Below, piece after piece: positions 15,584-24,700 of a stretch of 38,453 nt of DNA. Within the stretch, counting starts at the first letter, position 1. Each line of letters begins with the position of its first letter. The translations under genes were made by a program, and so were the position numbers. Source of the stretch: Christensenella sp. UBA1214 (GTDB taxonomy: Bacteria; Bacillota; Clostridia; Christensenellales; CAG-138); assembly GCA_002309375.1 (NCBI GenBank), contig DBXK01000042.1:39065-77517 (forward strand), in the 5' to 3' direction. The notes under the pieces were generated by a model that had not been told where the DNA came from, searched no databases, and worked only from the letters and a program-made list of their open reading frames with translations.

Positions 15584-16279
15584 TTATTCCGCAAGGCCCG
15601 ATCCATCGGAAACATCATGCCAGTTTTCGATCAGTTGAACTGCGAAGGGTGCAGTCTCTTCTGCATTCCCGGACCACAGATCCGTGATGATCAGCGAATC
15701 GCCGTCCGCCGCGATCCTGCTCATCGTTCCGTCGCCCGTGCCGCTGTAGAAAACAAAAATGCAAAGGCCGCTTCCGTCCTCAAGCACGGAAAGCTCGCCG
15801 CGGAAGCCTCCCCTTCCGGCCGCGCCCTGCATGATCGGGTCGCTTCCCTCCGGAAGCTGCGGTTCGCACACAGCGCCGGTCTGCGGGTCATAGCGGAACA
15901 CGCGGACATAATCGACGCCGAATTCCGTCTGCTGCGCAACGAGCAGCGTCGGCACAATGTCGCCGTTCTGCATCGTCACGAGGGCATATTTGTACCCAAC
16001 GATATTTTCGTCCTCGCCTGCGCCGTACTCATAAGTATCCGCCTTCGCGATGATCTCGCGATAGGCTGCGGCCGCGGCCGCTTCGGGCGTGGTTTCGTCG
16101 GCGGGTTCGGCGGACGCCGTTTCGTCTGCGGGCTCTGCGGACGCTGTTTCGTCTGCGGGCTCGGCGGACACTGTTTCATTGGAGCCGGGTTTCGCCGAGC
16201 AGGCGACGGCCGATACTGCGGCTGCCATCACGAGCAGCATGATCGCAATCATTCTTACTGTCTTGAATCTATTCAACAT
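15584..16279 (-). CDS. Hypothetical lipoprotein with Ser-Ala-Glu-Pro repeat linker
   Basis: 231 residues. The signal peptide ends in SAVAC (Cys27). A linker of three nine-residue units (Glu-Thr-Ala/Val-Ser-Ala-Glu-Pro-Ala-Asp) follows, encoded by a 27-base tandem repeat at 16092-16172. The remaining 170 residues look like a beta-rich extracellular domain without a motif I know. The ribosome binding site before ATG 16279 is weak, and a long leader of about 100 bases precedes it. First gene of the seven-gene operon. Confidence 0.75.
   Translation of the reverse strand: MLNRFKTVRMIAIMLLVMAAAVSAVACSAKPGSNETVSAEPADETASAEPADETASAEPADETTPEAAAAAAYREIIAKADTYEYGAGEDENIVGYKYALVTMQNGDIVPTLLVAQQTEFGVDYVRVFRYDPQTGAVCEPQLPEGSDPIMQGAAGRGGFRGELSVLEDGSGLCIFVFYSGTGDGTMSRIAADGDSLIITDLWSGNAEETAPFAVQLIENWHDVSDGSGLAE
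16092..16172 (-). repeat. Three tandem 27-base coding repeats in lipoprotein linker
   Basis: Three adjacent, near-identical 27-base units (from 16092, 16119 and 16146), each encoding nine residues of the linker. Such repeats can expand or contract by slippage without breaking the frame. Confidence 0.85.
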
Positions 16280-16386
16280 TTTCTTATTCTTCGTTATTCT
16301 TTTACGGTATTTTTTTACCGCGCAGCCGGCGCCTTTTCACGATAGTCTCACGATGAATGAAGGCCTCCCGGCCGCACAGCGACGGA

Positions 16387-16415
16387 ATTATACCACTATG
16401 CGGCCGTTAATGCAA
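16387..16415 (-). promoter_or_regulatory. Strong promoter of the seven-gene lipoprotein/AlkD/ppa operon
   Basis: Minus strand TTGCAT at 16415-16410, 17-base spacer, consensus TATAAT at 16392-16387 with extended TGG. The transcript would have a leader of about 100 bases before ATG 16279. Confidence 0.8.
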
Positions 16416-16426
16416 GGCATTCCGAA

Positions 16427-16600
16427 AATAATTTCCAAACGGGAAAAAACACGCGGGAACAGCTTATTTTGCAGAGCGCCGCCTTGCCAAGGCTGAGGCG
16501 GATTAGGGCCCCGTTTCCCGCTCCGAAGCAATGGCACCTCAAAAGAGGTGCCATTGCTTTGTTTTTGTTCAGAGAGGCCCGAAGGGCGGATAAGGGATCG
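16427..16600. repeat. Non-coding stretch with hairpins, probable intergenic repeat element
   Basis: No credible gene. It holds a hairpin around CCGCCT...AGGCGG (about 16480-16502) and the strong terminator-like stem at 16527-16558. Short translations of this stretch recall the junk peptides produced by intergenic repeats in gut Clostridia; that is a recollection and not a search result. Confidence 0.35.
16527..16567 (+). terminator. Orphan intrinsic terminator on the plus strand
   Basis: A perfect 14-base-pair stem (16527-16540 with 16545-16558), AAAA loop, followed by TTGTTTTTG. The T tract faces the plus strand, but no plus-strand gene is seen upstream, so it either ends an unseen small RNA or belongs to the repeat element. 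Confidence 0.7.
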
Positions 16601-16634
16601 CGGCGAGCTGCTTAAGAAAGAGATTTCATCCTTT

Positions 16635-16790
16635 TCATGCGCCGTTTGACCGTTCACCTTCGACGCCGTCCGCACGGTAAGTGAAGGCGTCGTGATCGAG
16701 AGCGGCGCGTTTGCCCCCGAGCATGAAGTTGTCCTGATTGTTGCGGCGGCGGCCGGTTTTGGTCGCAGCGGCGGAAATGAGCTTCTTCAT
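16635..16790 (-). pseudogene. Truncated PP2C protein phosphatase, N-terminal fragment
   Basis: A 51-codon reading frame from ATG 16790 with an ideal AGGAG ribosome binding site. It encodes ISAAATKTGRRRNNQDNFML, the N-terminal PP2C pattern (G-x-R-x-x-N-x-D), and then ADGVEGERSNGA, resembling the metal-binding DGMGGEE segment. It stops at TGA 16637-16635, where family members continue for about 200 residues, and nothing downstream in any frame resumes the domain. I read it as a remnant cut short by neighbouring repeat DNA. It lies 183 bases downstream of the YdcF-type gene. Confidence 0.6.
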
Positions 16791-16920
16791 TCGTTTCTCC
16801 TGATTATGATCTTAGGCAATACAGCTTGCAAGCGTTACAGCGAGTGCAGGAAGGTCATGCATGCGGTTTTACTGCCGATACGGCAGCAGATACGGAAATT
16901 TCAATTGTATTCGAGCTCGG

Positions 16921-16960
16921 AATAAAACCGGCCGCCCGATCCGAACAAGCGGGATCCGGC
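16921..16960 (-). terminator. Probable terminator of the YdcF-type gene
   Basis: Minus strand interrupted stem CCGG..CCCG..CGGG..CCGG followed by TTTTATT, beginning 14 bases past the YdcF stop. Imperfect pairing lowers confidence. Confidence 0.5.
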
Positions 16961-16973
16961 GCTTTGCCGTTTC

Positions 16974-18113
16974 TCAGCGGTAAACGATGAAAGTCAATAC
17001 CACGTAAACGGTGATCATGCTGCCGAGCACGATCGCCTGTTTCAGGCGATGCGCCGTCAAGAGTCCGACGAATTCGCGGACGGAAGCGTTCGGCCAGAAA
17101 TACCATTTCGTTTTCGCACCGATTCCGACGGCGCGCATCTTCACGCGGCGGGCAAAGAGTCCGCTCCTGAAAACATGGAAATTCGTTGTCGCATAGGCGA
17201 TCTTCCCCTTCGCTCCGAGCTCTTCGATCTTCGCTTTGGAGAACTTCATGTTCTCGAAGGTATCGCGCGAAGCATCCTCTTCGATTATCCGTTCCTCCGG
17301 GACTCCGCGGTCGATCAGATAGCGCTTCATCGCGAGGCTTTCCGAATTCGCTTCCCCCGGCCCCTGTCCGCCGGAGGTGATGAATACAGGCTCTTTGCCT
17401 GTTTCGGCCTTCTGCTTTTCGGCAAATGCGAGCGCTCTTTCGACCCTTCCCGCAAGCAGGGGCGTCGGCGTGCCGTCCTTTCTGAGGCCGCAGCCGAGGA
17501 TGATCAGATAATCCTTGTCCCGGTCGGGTTTGTAGCGGACGACGATGATGTTCGCGATGATCGCGCCGATCAGCATGCATTCGAAATACAGGTAGAGCGC
17601 CGCAAAGAGGTTTCCGAAAAGATCGTGGATCATGACCTCCGTCTGACTGCCGGACGCATAGCGGTCATAGAAGAACAGGAGCGCTTCCCCGGCGAGGAGA
17701 AGAACGGAGAGCAGGATGCCGAGCAGGTTCACGAAGCGTTTCCGCTCATGCCGCAGGAGCGAGATGTTCGAGATGAAAAGCGCAAGCGAGAATACGAGTA
17801 TGAACGGGGCGGAAATGAGCATATACAGTTTCGCCGAGTTCAGGAACAAATGAAGGAGCTGGTCGGCGCCGTATAACTCCGACTGCCGGATCATCGTCAC
17901 AAGCAGGATCACGGCCGTTGTGATCAGCGAAAGAACGAACAGGGCGAAGCCGATATAATAGATCGTATTATATGAATAAGGGTTGTAGCGGAGCTGGTTC
18001 ACGAACGCATTGATAAGCGCCGCTTCCGCAAGGATGAGATAAACGATCACGGCAACGCAGATCGGCACGGAGAGTTTTCGGGCGTCAATGAACGCCATCA
18101 CGCCGACAAGCAC
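16974..18113 (-). CDS. Multi-spanning membrane protein with YdcF/SanA (DUF218) domain
   Basis: About 379 residues. The first 190 hold several membrane helices. Then comes a DUF218 domain: DYLIILGCGLRKDGTPTPLLAGRVERAL, then TSGGQGPGE, SLAMKRYLIDRGVPEERI, EDASRDTFENMKFSK and ATTNFHVFRSG. A final membrane helix closes it. Relatives (SanA, ElyC, YdcF) affect envelope integrity or bind nucleotides. The GTG at 18113 has no ribosome binding site, and the frame stays open and protein-like upstream (KKPKLYNLAFLTAAF) without a start codon, so the true N-terminus is unresolved (see findings). It follows the STAS-kinase gene closely and may share its transcript. Confidence 0.8.
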   Translation of the reverse strand: MLVGVMAFIDARKLSVPICVAVIVYLILAEAALINAFVNQLRYNPYSYNTIYYIGFALFVLSLITTAVILLVTMIRQSELYGADQLLHLFLNSAKLYMLISAPFILVFSLALFISNISLLRHERKRFVNLLGILLSVLLLAGEALLFFYDRYASGSQTEVMIHDLFGNLFAALYLYFECMLIGAIIANIIVVRYKPDRDKDYLIILGCGLRKDGTPTPLLAGRVERALAFAEKQKAETGKEPVFITSGGQGPGEANSESLAMKRYLIDRGVPEERIIEEDASRDTFENMKFSKAKIEELGAKGKIAYATTNFHVFRSGLFARRVKMRAVGIGAKTKWYFWPNASVREFVGLLTAHRLKQAIVLGSMITVYVVLTFIVYR

Positions 18114-18198
18114 GACGAAGGCAGCCGTCAGGAAAGCAAGATTATAAAGCTTTGGTTTTTTGTCAAGGGTATCGAACCGAATCGTTGCCGCACCTCGA

Positions 18199-19764
18199 TC
18201 AGAGTTTTTTCATTATTCTGAGAATGTTTTTCCCGTCCCTGTATTCATAATCCGCGCCATCGGTCAGCTTCTTCGTCATAAAGACTCCGAGCCCTCCGGG
18301 CTCCCGTTCGCTGAGCGGAAGCGAATTATCCGGATCCGGCCGCTTCAGCGGGTCGTAGGGCGTTCCGCAGTCGATAAATGTCAGCATTGCAGTCCCGTCT
18401 TCGCCTGTTTCGACGCGCAGCGTCGCCTTCCCCCTGCCCGGTTTGTAAGCATAATCGGCGATATTGATGAAGATCTCCTCCGCCGCGACGGAAAGCTGCA
18501 TCTCCGTCTTCGCGGAAGGCTCGGCTGCGGCGATGCGTTCTTCGATGAAGCGCAGCACCTCCGGAAGGTTTTCCGCCGCCGCTTCGACGGTCAGCTCATT
18601 CTTTGAAAAGGTCAGCGTATCGGCCGTGCGGACCAGCTCTGTCAGCTCCCGGATCCAAAGCTCCGCTTCGGCGCGCCCGGTATCCGTATCCAGCATATCG
18701 TGGCGGATGAGGCGGCTCAGCAGGCGGCAATAGCCGACGATCCTCGCCTTATCCGTCACTTCGCGCAGCTTCGCTTCGCATTCCGTGCCGAGATAAGCCT
18801 TGAGCGACTCCCCGAAGAAGCGTTTGCCGGTTTCGAAATCGAAGCCCTGGAAGGACTTGATCCCCTCGCGGCGCACTTCATGGAAGCCGATAAAGGAATT
18901 ATAGATCTGGCCGAGCTCAAAGATCGGATCGCCGACGGAGAGGGTATCCATGTCAATGAGCAGAACTTCGTCATTCTGCAGCATGATGTTCTTCGTATGA
19001 TAATCCCCGTGGATCATATGCGGATCCTCCGGCACGGCTTCGATGAGCCCGATGAGCTTCCCGCCTTCGGCTTCCGGAAGAAGCGCCGCAGCCTGCTTCG
19101 CCCAGAAAAGGACTTTTTCTTTGATCGGCGGCAGTTTGCCTTCCGGAACGATGACGGAATGGATCTTTTTGAGAAGATCCGAATACTCTTTCACGCACCA
19201 ATCGAACTTTGCCGGCTCCTCTGCGAGAATATTCGAAAACGAGCGGGCGTTCAGCAGCTCGAATACGGAGCCGTAGCTTTCGCCGACCTTGACAACATCA
19301 TAGGAGATCGCCGTCGGAAGGCCGAGAACGAGCGCGAGCTTCGCCTTTTCGCGTTCGAGCTTGATGTCATCGAGCGCGTCGGGATCGTTGTAGATCTTGA
19401 CGACATTATCGTTATCTATACGGTAGACCGCTCCGTTCGCACCGCGGCCGATCTGCTCGCAGCCCTCGATCGAAACCGTTTTATATGCTTTTTCGACCGT
19501 CATCATCTCCGTGAAGCCCGTCATTTCGAGGACCTCATAAACCTCCGGTTTTACGTTCCGGATAACGAGCTCCGGATGATCCTTGCGAAGACGCAGCAGC
19601 ACGCGCAGCCCCGCGCTCGAGATATAGTCGAGCGCTGCCGCATCGAGCACGAGCTCCGCGCAGTCCTTTCCCCGCAGTGCGGCGCGGATGCTTTCCTCCG
19701 CCGCCTGTGCGTTATTCGAATCGATCCTGCCGGTAAGCATGATCGCTGAGTTGTTTTCTTTCAT
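18199..19764 (-). CDS. STAS - APH-type kinase - HATPase triple-domain regulator
   Basis: 521 residues with three recognisable modules. Residues 1-95 are a STAS anti-anti-sigma domain with YISSAGLRVLL, where Ser49/Ser50 are candidate phosphorylation sites. Residues 100-375 are a kinase fold: glycine loop IGRGANGAVY, VVKIY lysine, catalytic HGDYHTKN at 252-259, then LIDMD at 269-273. Residues 385-521 are an RsbW-like HATPase: N-box AAEEIFINIADYAY with Glu430 and Asn434, G1 FIDCGTPYDP, G2 GGLGVFMTKKL. These are the parts of a partner-switching circuit in one chain, presumably cytoplasmic. ATG 19764 follows GGAGG; the promoter is at 19912-19940. Confidence 0.9.
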   Translation of the reverse strand: MKENNSAIMLTGRIDSNNAQAAEESIRAALRGKDCAELVLDAAALDYISSAGLRVLLRLRKDHPELVIRNVKPEVYEVLEMTGFTEMMTVEKAYKTVSIEGCEQIGRGANGAVYRIDNDNVVKIYNDPDALDDIKLEREKAKLALVLGLPTAISYDVVKVGESYGSVFELLNARSFSNILAEEPAKFDWCVKEYSDLLKKIHSVIVPEGKLPPIKEKVLFWAKQAAALLPEAEGGKLIGLIEAVPEDPHMIHGDYHTKNIMLQNDEVLLIDMDTLSVGDPIFELGQIYNSFIGFHEVRREGIKSFQGFDFETGKRFFGESLKAYLGTECEAKLREVTDKARIVGYCRLLSRLIRHDMLDTDTGRAEAELWIRELTELVRTADTLTFSKNELTVEAAAENLPEVLRFIEERIAAAEPSAKTEMQLSVAAEEIFINIADYAYKPGRGKATLRVETGEDGTAMLTFIDCGTPYDPLKRPDPDNSLPLSEREPGGLGVFMTKKLTDGADYEYRDGKNILRIMKKL

Positions 19765-19905
19765 AAGCGCCTCCAGTGCGTCGTTCGGTCTTCGGTTTCA
19801 CGCAGAATAATGCGTTAAGTAAAGCTTGTGTGACCGCACCGTTCGTATGGCTCTCTTCCCGGCGGTGCGGGGCGGCCTCAGTACTTTCCTTACTCGAATG
19901 CATAT
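19765..19905 (-). promoter_or_regulatory. Long structured 5' leader of the STAS-kinase gene
   Basis: About 140 transcribed bases precede the start. Pairings seen are an 8-base stem (19863-19870 with 19834-19841), an outer AGTAA/TTACT pair (19890-19894 with 19818-19822) and a 5-base hairpin (19811-19815 with 19800-19804). No known riboswitch class is recognised. This also accounts for most of the gene-free stretch 19765-20089. Confidence 0.4.
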
Positions 19906-19911
19906 ATATTT

Positions 19912-19940
19912 ATTTTACCAAACATCGCGGCGGATTGCAA
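19912..19940 (-). promoter_or_regulatory. Promoter of the STAS-kinase gene
   Basis: Minus strand TTGCAA at 19940-19935, 17-base spacer, TAAAAT at 19917-19912 with extended TGG. Confidence 0.7.
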
Positions 19941-20024
19941 CGAAAGGCCGCTGTTTTTTTCATTCTTTTTTTCCGATTTCTTTATGTGCGCGTTTGTATG
20001 GCGGAGTTTTTCCGGAAGCGTATG

Positions 20025-20060
20025 AAAAACTCCGGTCCGCCGACGAGCGGCAGGCCGGAG
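20025..20060 (-). terminator. Terminator after the M30-like lipoprotein gene
   Basis: Minus strand stem CTCCGG...CCGGAG enclosing a smaller G/C hairpin, followed by TTTTT, 30 bases past the stop at 20090. Confidence 0.7.
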
Positions 20061-20089
20061 CATTCACGTTTATTAAACCGAAACGGAGA

Positions 20090-21682
20090 TCATTTATAGA
20101 TTATCCCCGTTATAGGCCTGAAATTGGCGTCGAGGCCGATGTAGAGCAGACCGTAATCTGCGTCATTCGGGATCTCGAAAGTGCCGTCCTTTGTCGCCGC
20201 GATCACGCGTCCGCCGCCTTCGATATCGGCGGGGTTGATCTCGTCATAAAGCAGGGTCTGTGCCTGCACCTTCGCATAGGCGGCCGGGTCGTTCGCATCG
20301 AAACTGAGCAGAGACATATAGAAATCCAGCGCCAGCTTGCTCATCCATTCCTTTTCCGGGCTGTCGAAGGAAACATTGCTCGGATAAACATATTCCGCGT
20401 CGATCCTGGAGACCACCGAGGAGGGAACGGCATTATAGAGCGCTTCAGCATCGCAGAGCGAATAGGAATAGCTTGTGCGCCAATAATCGTGGATCCTGTG
20501 GAACACGTCGCTGCCGGCAATGTTTTCAAGATACTGTGAGAAGAGGAAAACGGAGCCGTATACGCCGATATCAAAGTTGAAGCTGTTAGTATCCGTACCG
20601 AAGTTGAACAGCGACTGGCCGTGACGGATACGCTGCGAACGGATGAACGAATCGTAATGTCCTTCGGCTTCCTTAACACCGGGATACAGTTTTTCCTCGA
20701 TATAGCCCGACATGGCTTCATTGAGCCATGTGTCGGTGTAACCGATCCTAACGGGATTCAACGTGTAGAACATATCGCTGGAATTGATCAGATGCTGGAA
20801 CTCATGAGCGGTCGTTGCATAGATCAGATTTTCGTACTCCGGAATCCCAAGAATTTCTGAATTCAGGTTAATGATCGCATAATCCAGATTTATACCGTAC
20901 TGTGCTGCTTCTTCCGCAGTAAAATACTCTCCTGTCGCGAATATCTCAGAAGGGGAGAAGAAGCCGAGAGTTCCTCCTGACATGGGATAATACAGCAGAT
21001 GGATCTTGCCGCCCTCGTCCGCATAACGCGGCGTGCCGAATGCCGTTACATCCGCATCGTAGATTCTGCTGTCGAATTCATTTCCGACTTTATTGGCCTG
21101 AGAGCTCGAAATCGAGCCGTTCACCGACCAAATGTAGCAGTGCTCACCGGCATAGACGCAGTTAAAGGTGTAAAGATCCCTGTATTCATAGCCTGCATAG
21201 AAATCATGCCTGTCCCCTACCGAATAGATCGGCTGAACGCCGCCGGCACGGTCGAGGTCGATCTCATCGCCGAATTGCGCGAAAAGTTCCGCGGAGCTCA
21301 TCTGTGAAATCGGCTTGAACGGACTTTCAACGGGATCCAGCTCATCCGCGCGGTTCATGCTTATATCGATCTGGCTGCCGATGCTGCCGGTCGTCAGTTT
21401 TTTGTTCCAATCCATACTTTCGTCGTAAATGTCCGGATTAAAGATCAGAACATAGGCGATGTCGCTGCGTCCGCTGAAATCTCCGCCCTGCGGTATAGGC
21501 GCGGCAGTTTGATCGCTCTGCGGTACTCTGGTCTGCTCGGCCGGATTCGGCGAATCGGTCTTTGCCCAGCCGCCGGCTCCGCCGTCATTCTGCGAAGTCT
21601 GGTCTCCGCCGCTGCCGAAGCATCCGGCGAGCGGCAGTACCAAGAGCATCAGGCAGAGGAACAAGGTTAGGGTTCGTTTCAT
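20090..21682 (-). CDS. Lipoprotein metallopeptidase, M30 (hyicolysin)-like
   Basis: 530 residues from the ATG at 21682, which is eight bases after GGAG; a second in-frame ATG at 21688 is too close to that site. A signal peptide ends in LAGC (Cys21), followed by a Gly/Ser/Gln-rich linker. The zinc motif HEFQH is at 293-297, and WLNEAMSGYIEE (Glu322) supplies the usual third ligand of M30-type enzymes. It would act on proteins outside the membrane. It lies 84 bases downstream of the C11 lipoprotein gene with no clear promoter between, and a terminator follows, so it is probably the last gene of the secretion-locus transcript. Confidence 0.82.
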   Translation of the reverse strand: MKRTLTLFLCLMLLVLPLAGCFGSGGDQTSQNDGGAGGWAKTDSPNPAEQTRVPQSDQTAAPIPQGGDFSGRSDIAYVLIFNPDIYDESMDWNKKLTTGSIGSQIDISMNRADELDPVESPFKPISQMSSAELFAQFGDEIDLDRAGGVQPIYSVGDRHDFYAGYEYRDLYTFNCVYAGEHCYIWSVNGSISSSQANKVGNEFDSRIYDADVTAFGTPRYADEGGKIHLLYYPMSGGTLGFFSPSEIFATGEYFTAEEAAQYGINLDYAIINLNSEILGIPEYENLIYATTAHEFQHLINSSDMFYTLNPVRIGYTDTWLNEAMSGYIEEKLYPGVKEAEGHYDSFIRSQRIRHGQSLFNFGTDTNSFNFDIGVYGSVFLFSQYLENIAGSDVFHRIHDYWRTSYSYSLCDAEALYNAVPSSVVSRIDAEYVYPSNVSFDSPEKEWMSKLALDFYMSLLSFDANDPAAYAKVQAQTLLYDEINPADIEGGGRVIAATKDGTFEIPNDADYGLLYIGLDANFRPITGIIYK

Positions 21683-21772
21683 TTTCATTTCTCCTTTTCT
21701 TCTCTGTTTTATTATCTTTTGCCGCCAAGCAGCGGCTGATAAACGATTTTTGCGCCATGCGCCGGAATCAGC

Positions 21773-24700
21773 TCAGCGCGTGTGCAGAACGATGGGCTCA
21801 GTCGAAAGCCAGAGCTCTGCTGAAGAGGTAAAGTTCAACACTCTGAGGCGGAAGCGGGCGGTATCCGGAGTCCAGGTTACTTCGCCGCCGAGATTTATCT
21901 CGATCACGCGGCACTGTCCGGGGGCGAGCTTGGTATCGGAATCGATCAGATACAGCGCCGTGCTGTCATCAGGGATCGGTGTGCTGTCCAGATATTTATC
22001 GGTCATCTCCAGCGAGATGTCTTTATCGCTGTTGTTTTCAAGCGTCAGGTACCAGCGCCCGCTGCCCCAATCGGGATCGAAAGCATCACCCTGGGAAGCG
22101 GACCACATAGCGAGCCTGACGCCGTTTTCGGAATAGAGCGTGATCTCACCCGCCGGGAATACGGAAGGCGAAGAAGCATGCTGCGAAAGTTCGACCGGCA
22201 GCCAGAGCGTTTCGCCGTAACCCATCCAGGTGGTCATCATCCCCTCGCCCGCAAGCAGGCAAAGTTTGACCGAAGCGATCGAAGTGATCCCGGCTATTTC
22301 GAGGTCATCTTCTTTAACGAAGAAGCTCCGCCAGCCCGTGCATCCTGCGGGCAGGTCGACCTGCTTCATACCGGCGGAAAGGAACACGTTGTTCAGCACT
22401 ATGCCGTCCAGATCCAGATGCAGCATATGGTTCGACAGGTTTTCGAAGCAAAGTGTGCCCCTCAGATCGTCATCGTAATACTCACTTGCGGTGTTCTTTC
22501 CGAGGCACTGCAGGCTGACGCGCAGATCCCCGTCCTCATACAATACCTGGGAAGCGGCAAATGCTCCGGCAATCGGGGCCGTAATGGACTTTGAAGCGAC
22601 CATATCCGAGACCGCCGGGGAGAAAATGCCCGGGCGGGCGAACTCGATCGTCAAGCGCTGCTCGTGAACAAATCTTTCGAGTGTATCACAATCCTGGAGC
22701 GTGAAATAGAATGATATCGAACGCAGATCGGAAAGCTGGCCGGTCTCGCCTGCGCTGCCGAAGTTGATGCTGCCGACGGCCGGATCCATTCCCCATGCGT
22801 CCAAACGATGATCCAGCAAGCCGTAAAGTTGTCCCGCATAACCGTCATCGCAGTAAATATTGCCGTTGCAGGTCAGATCTGTTCCGAAAAAGTAAACATT
22901 TCGGTCCGTCCCGTTCTCGATGCGCAGATCGATCTTTTTGCCGTCGTTCCAGGAATCGTCCGTGATCTCTGCGATGAGACGGATCCCGTCCTTATCGTAG
23001 ATGGTGAGCTCGTCGGTGTTCTCCGGCCAGCGGACGGTCATCGGCTCGGGAAGCGGGATCTTCCTTTCCGGGAAATCCGGTTCCTTGCCGAGCTCGACCG
23101 GCAGCGGCTCGGAGCAGTAGCGGCTGCCCTGCGTATCCTGGATCTCGAAGATCAGAACATAATTGCCGTATGCGAGCGGTGCATAGATGAACTCCACTCC
23201 GTCGGAGATCGGGAACGAAACGGCGGTATAGCTCACGCTTGCGTACCAATCGTCAACGGGCTTGATAACGCCGTTTTCATATCTTGTCAGGGTGCGGTGG
23301 CGCTCATCGTTGAACCAGTAGCTTGTCCACTTCGAAAGATCCGCGTCATCGGTCTTGCCGCCCGTGAGGATGCTGCCCGCATCCTCTTCTTCCGGCAGCA
23401 GAGCGGAGATATCGACCGTTCCCGCAGCGCGGTCGAGCACAAGATGGAAGCGGTGGAAGGCGACTTTGCGCTGATAATTGTCGGGTTCGGCTCCGAACGG
23501 ATATTCAACGTCGTTATTAAGCACGACCGGCGCCGAATAATGCGTTTTCGCTCCGACGCTGTCATGCTGGATCGTGACGGGGATGAAAAAATTCCCGTAA
23601 TCGGACATTCCGTATATGATGTTTCCGTCGAAATGCGCGGTGAGCACGCCGTCTTCGTTCGTGACCTCATCGCTCGAGAAGATCTTGGTATAGGCTTCCA
23701 CGCCCTCCTGCTGGAGGATATAGTAGCGCGCGGATGCGAAATGCGCGTCCTGCTCCGGCGTCAGCTGAAGGGTGAACTGCTCGCTCGTGACCTGCGTCGG
23801 GATAACGCTCTCGGAGAATTCCGCAAGCATGTCGTTATTGAGCCAGGATTCCTCATACCCCTTCAGATAGGTCAGATAATCCGCAAAGACTCCGAGCTGC
23901 TCATAAGTCTCCGCCCAGCCGCTTTGATAATAAGGCTTGTTGAAGAAGGGATAATAGAGCGAAAGTCCGCAGAGCCCTTCCGCGTTCGTCGTGTTGTTGA
24001 TGACCATGCTCTCGATCACGCCGAGCAGCGCCGCCGTTTCGGCGGGATACTGCGTCTGCAGCTGCTCAGCCATATCCTTGAGGTCAACAAGATCGTATTC
24101 CGAGCCAGTGCTCGCGCGGCCGAGAGCCCTCGTTCCGACGCGGCGCGCGGCAAGTTCGTTATAATCCTCCGAAACGTCCTTTGCAGCGGCTGCAAACAGT
24201 GCGTTTACAGCGTTATGCAGTTCCTCCGTCTTCGAAAGATCCATTACGGCGATGGTCGTTTCGCGGCCCTCGTAGCCGCGCTTCTCGTAGTAAGCGAGGC
24301 AGGCGTTCATATACTCCGAAGCGAGGTGCGAAAGCAGCGACTCAGTGTCCGTGACGCCGAGCTCGCCGAGAAAGCCATACGCCCAGCCGAACGAAGGCTC
24401 GATCTCCTGCGAGGCAACGAGATAATCGGCGTAATTTGCCCAAACGCAGGCGAGCTCCGCCGAAGCCATCAAACAGGCGTCGAAGCCGACCCAGTCCAGG
24501 CGAAGTTCGCCGGCGAACGGCGTCCGGTCCATCGCCTCGCGCATCTCGGAGAGCGTCAGAGAATCGTTATTGAAGAGCATGTCCTTGCCGTAGCCGATGA
24601 CCGGGCCGTTGCCGTGATCCCAGAGGATCATCGCGTAATGCTCCGCCGGATAGTGCTCGGCGGCGTAATTCACGAACTCCGCAAGGCAGTCCGCTTCGCC

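Noticed and set aside
16388..16675. A 95-codon minus-strand frame in the gene-free stretch
   Set aside because: No ribosome binding site, low-complexity translation through hairpin DNA, and overlap with the promoter of the lipoprotein operon.
16795..16825. TTGCAA-17-CATAAT promoter-like sequence before the PP2C fragment
   Set aside because: The -10 box ends directly at the ribosome binding site, so a transcript starting there would lose it.
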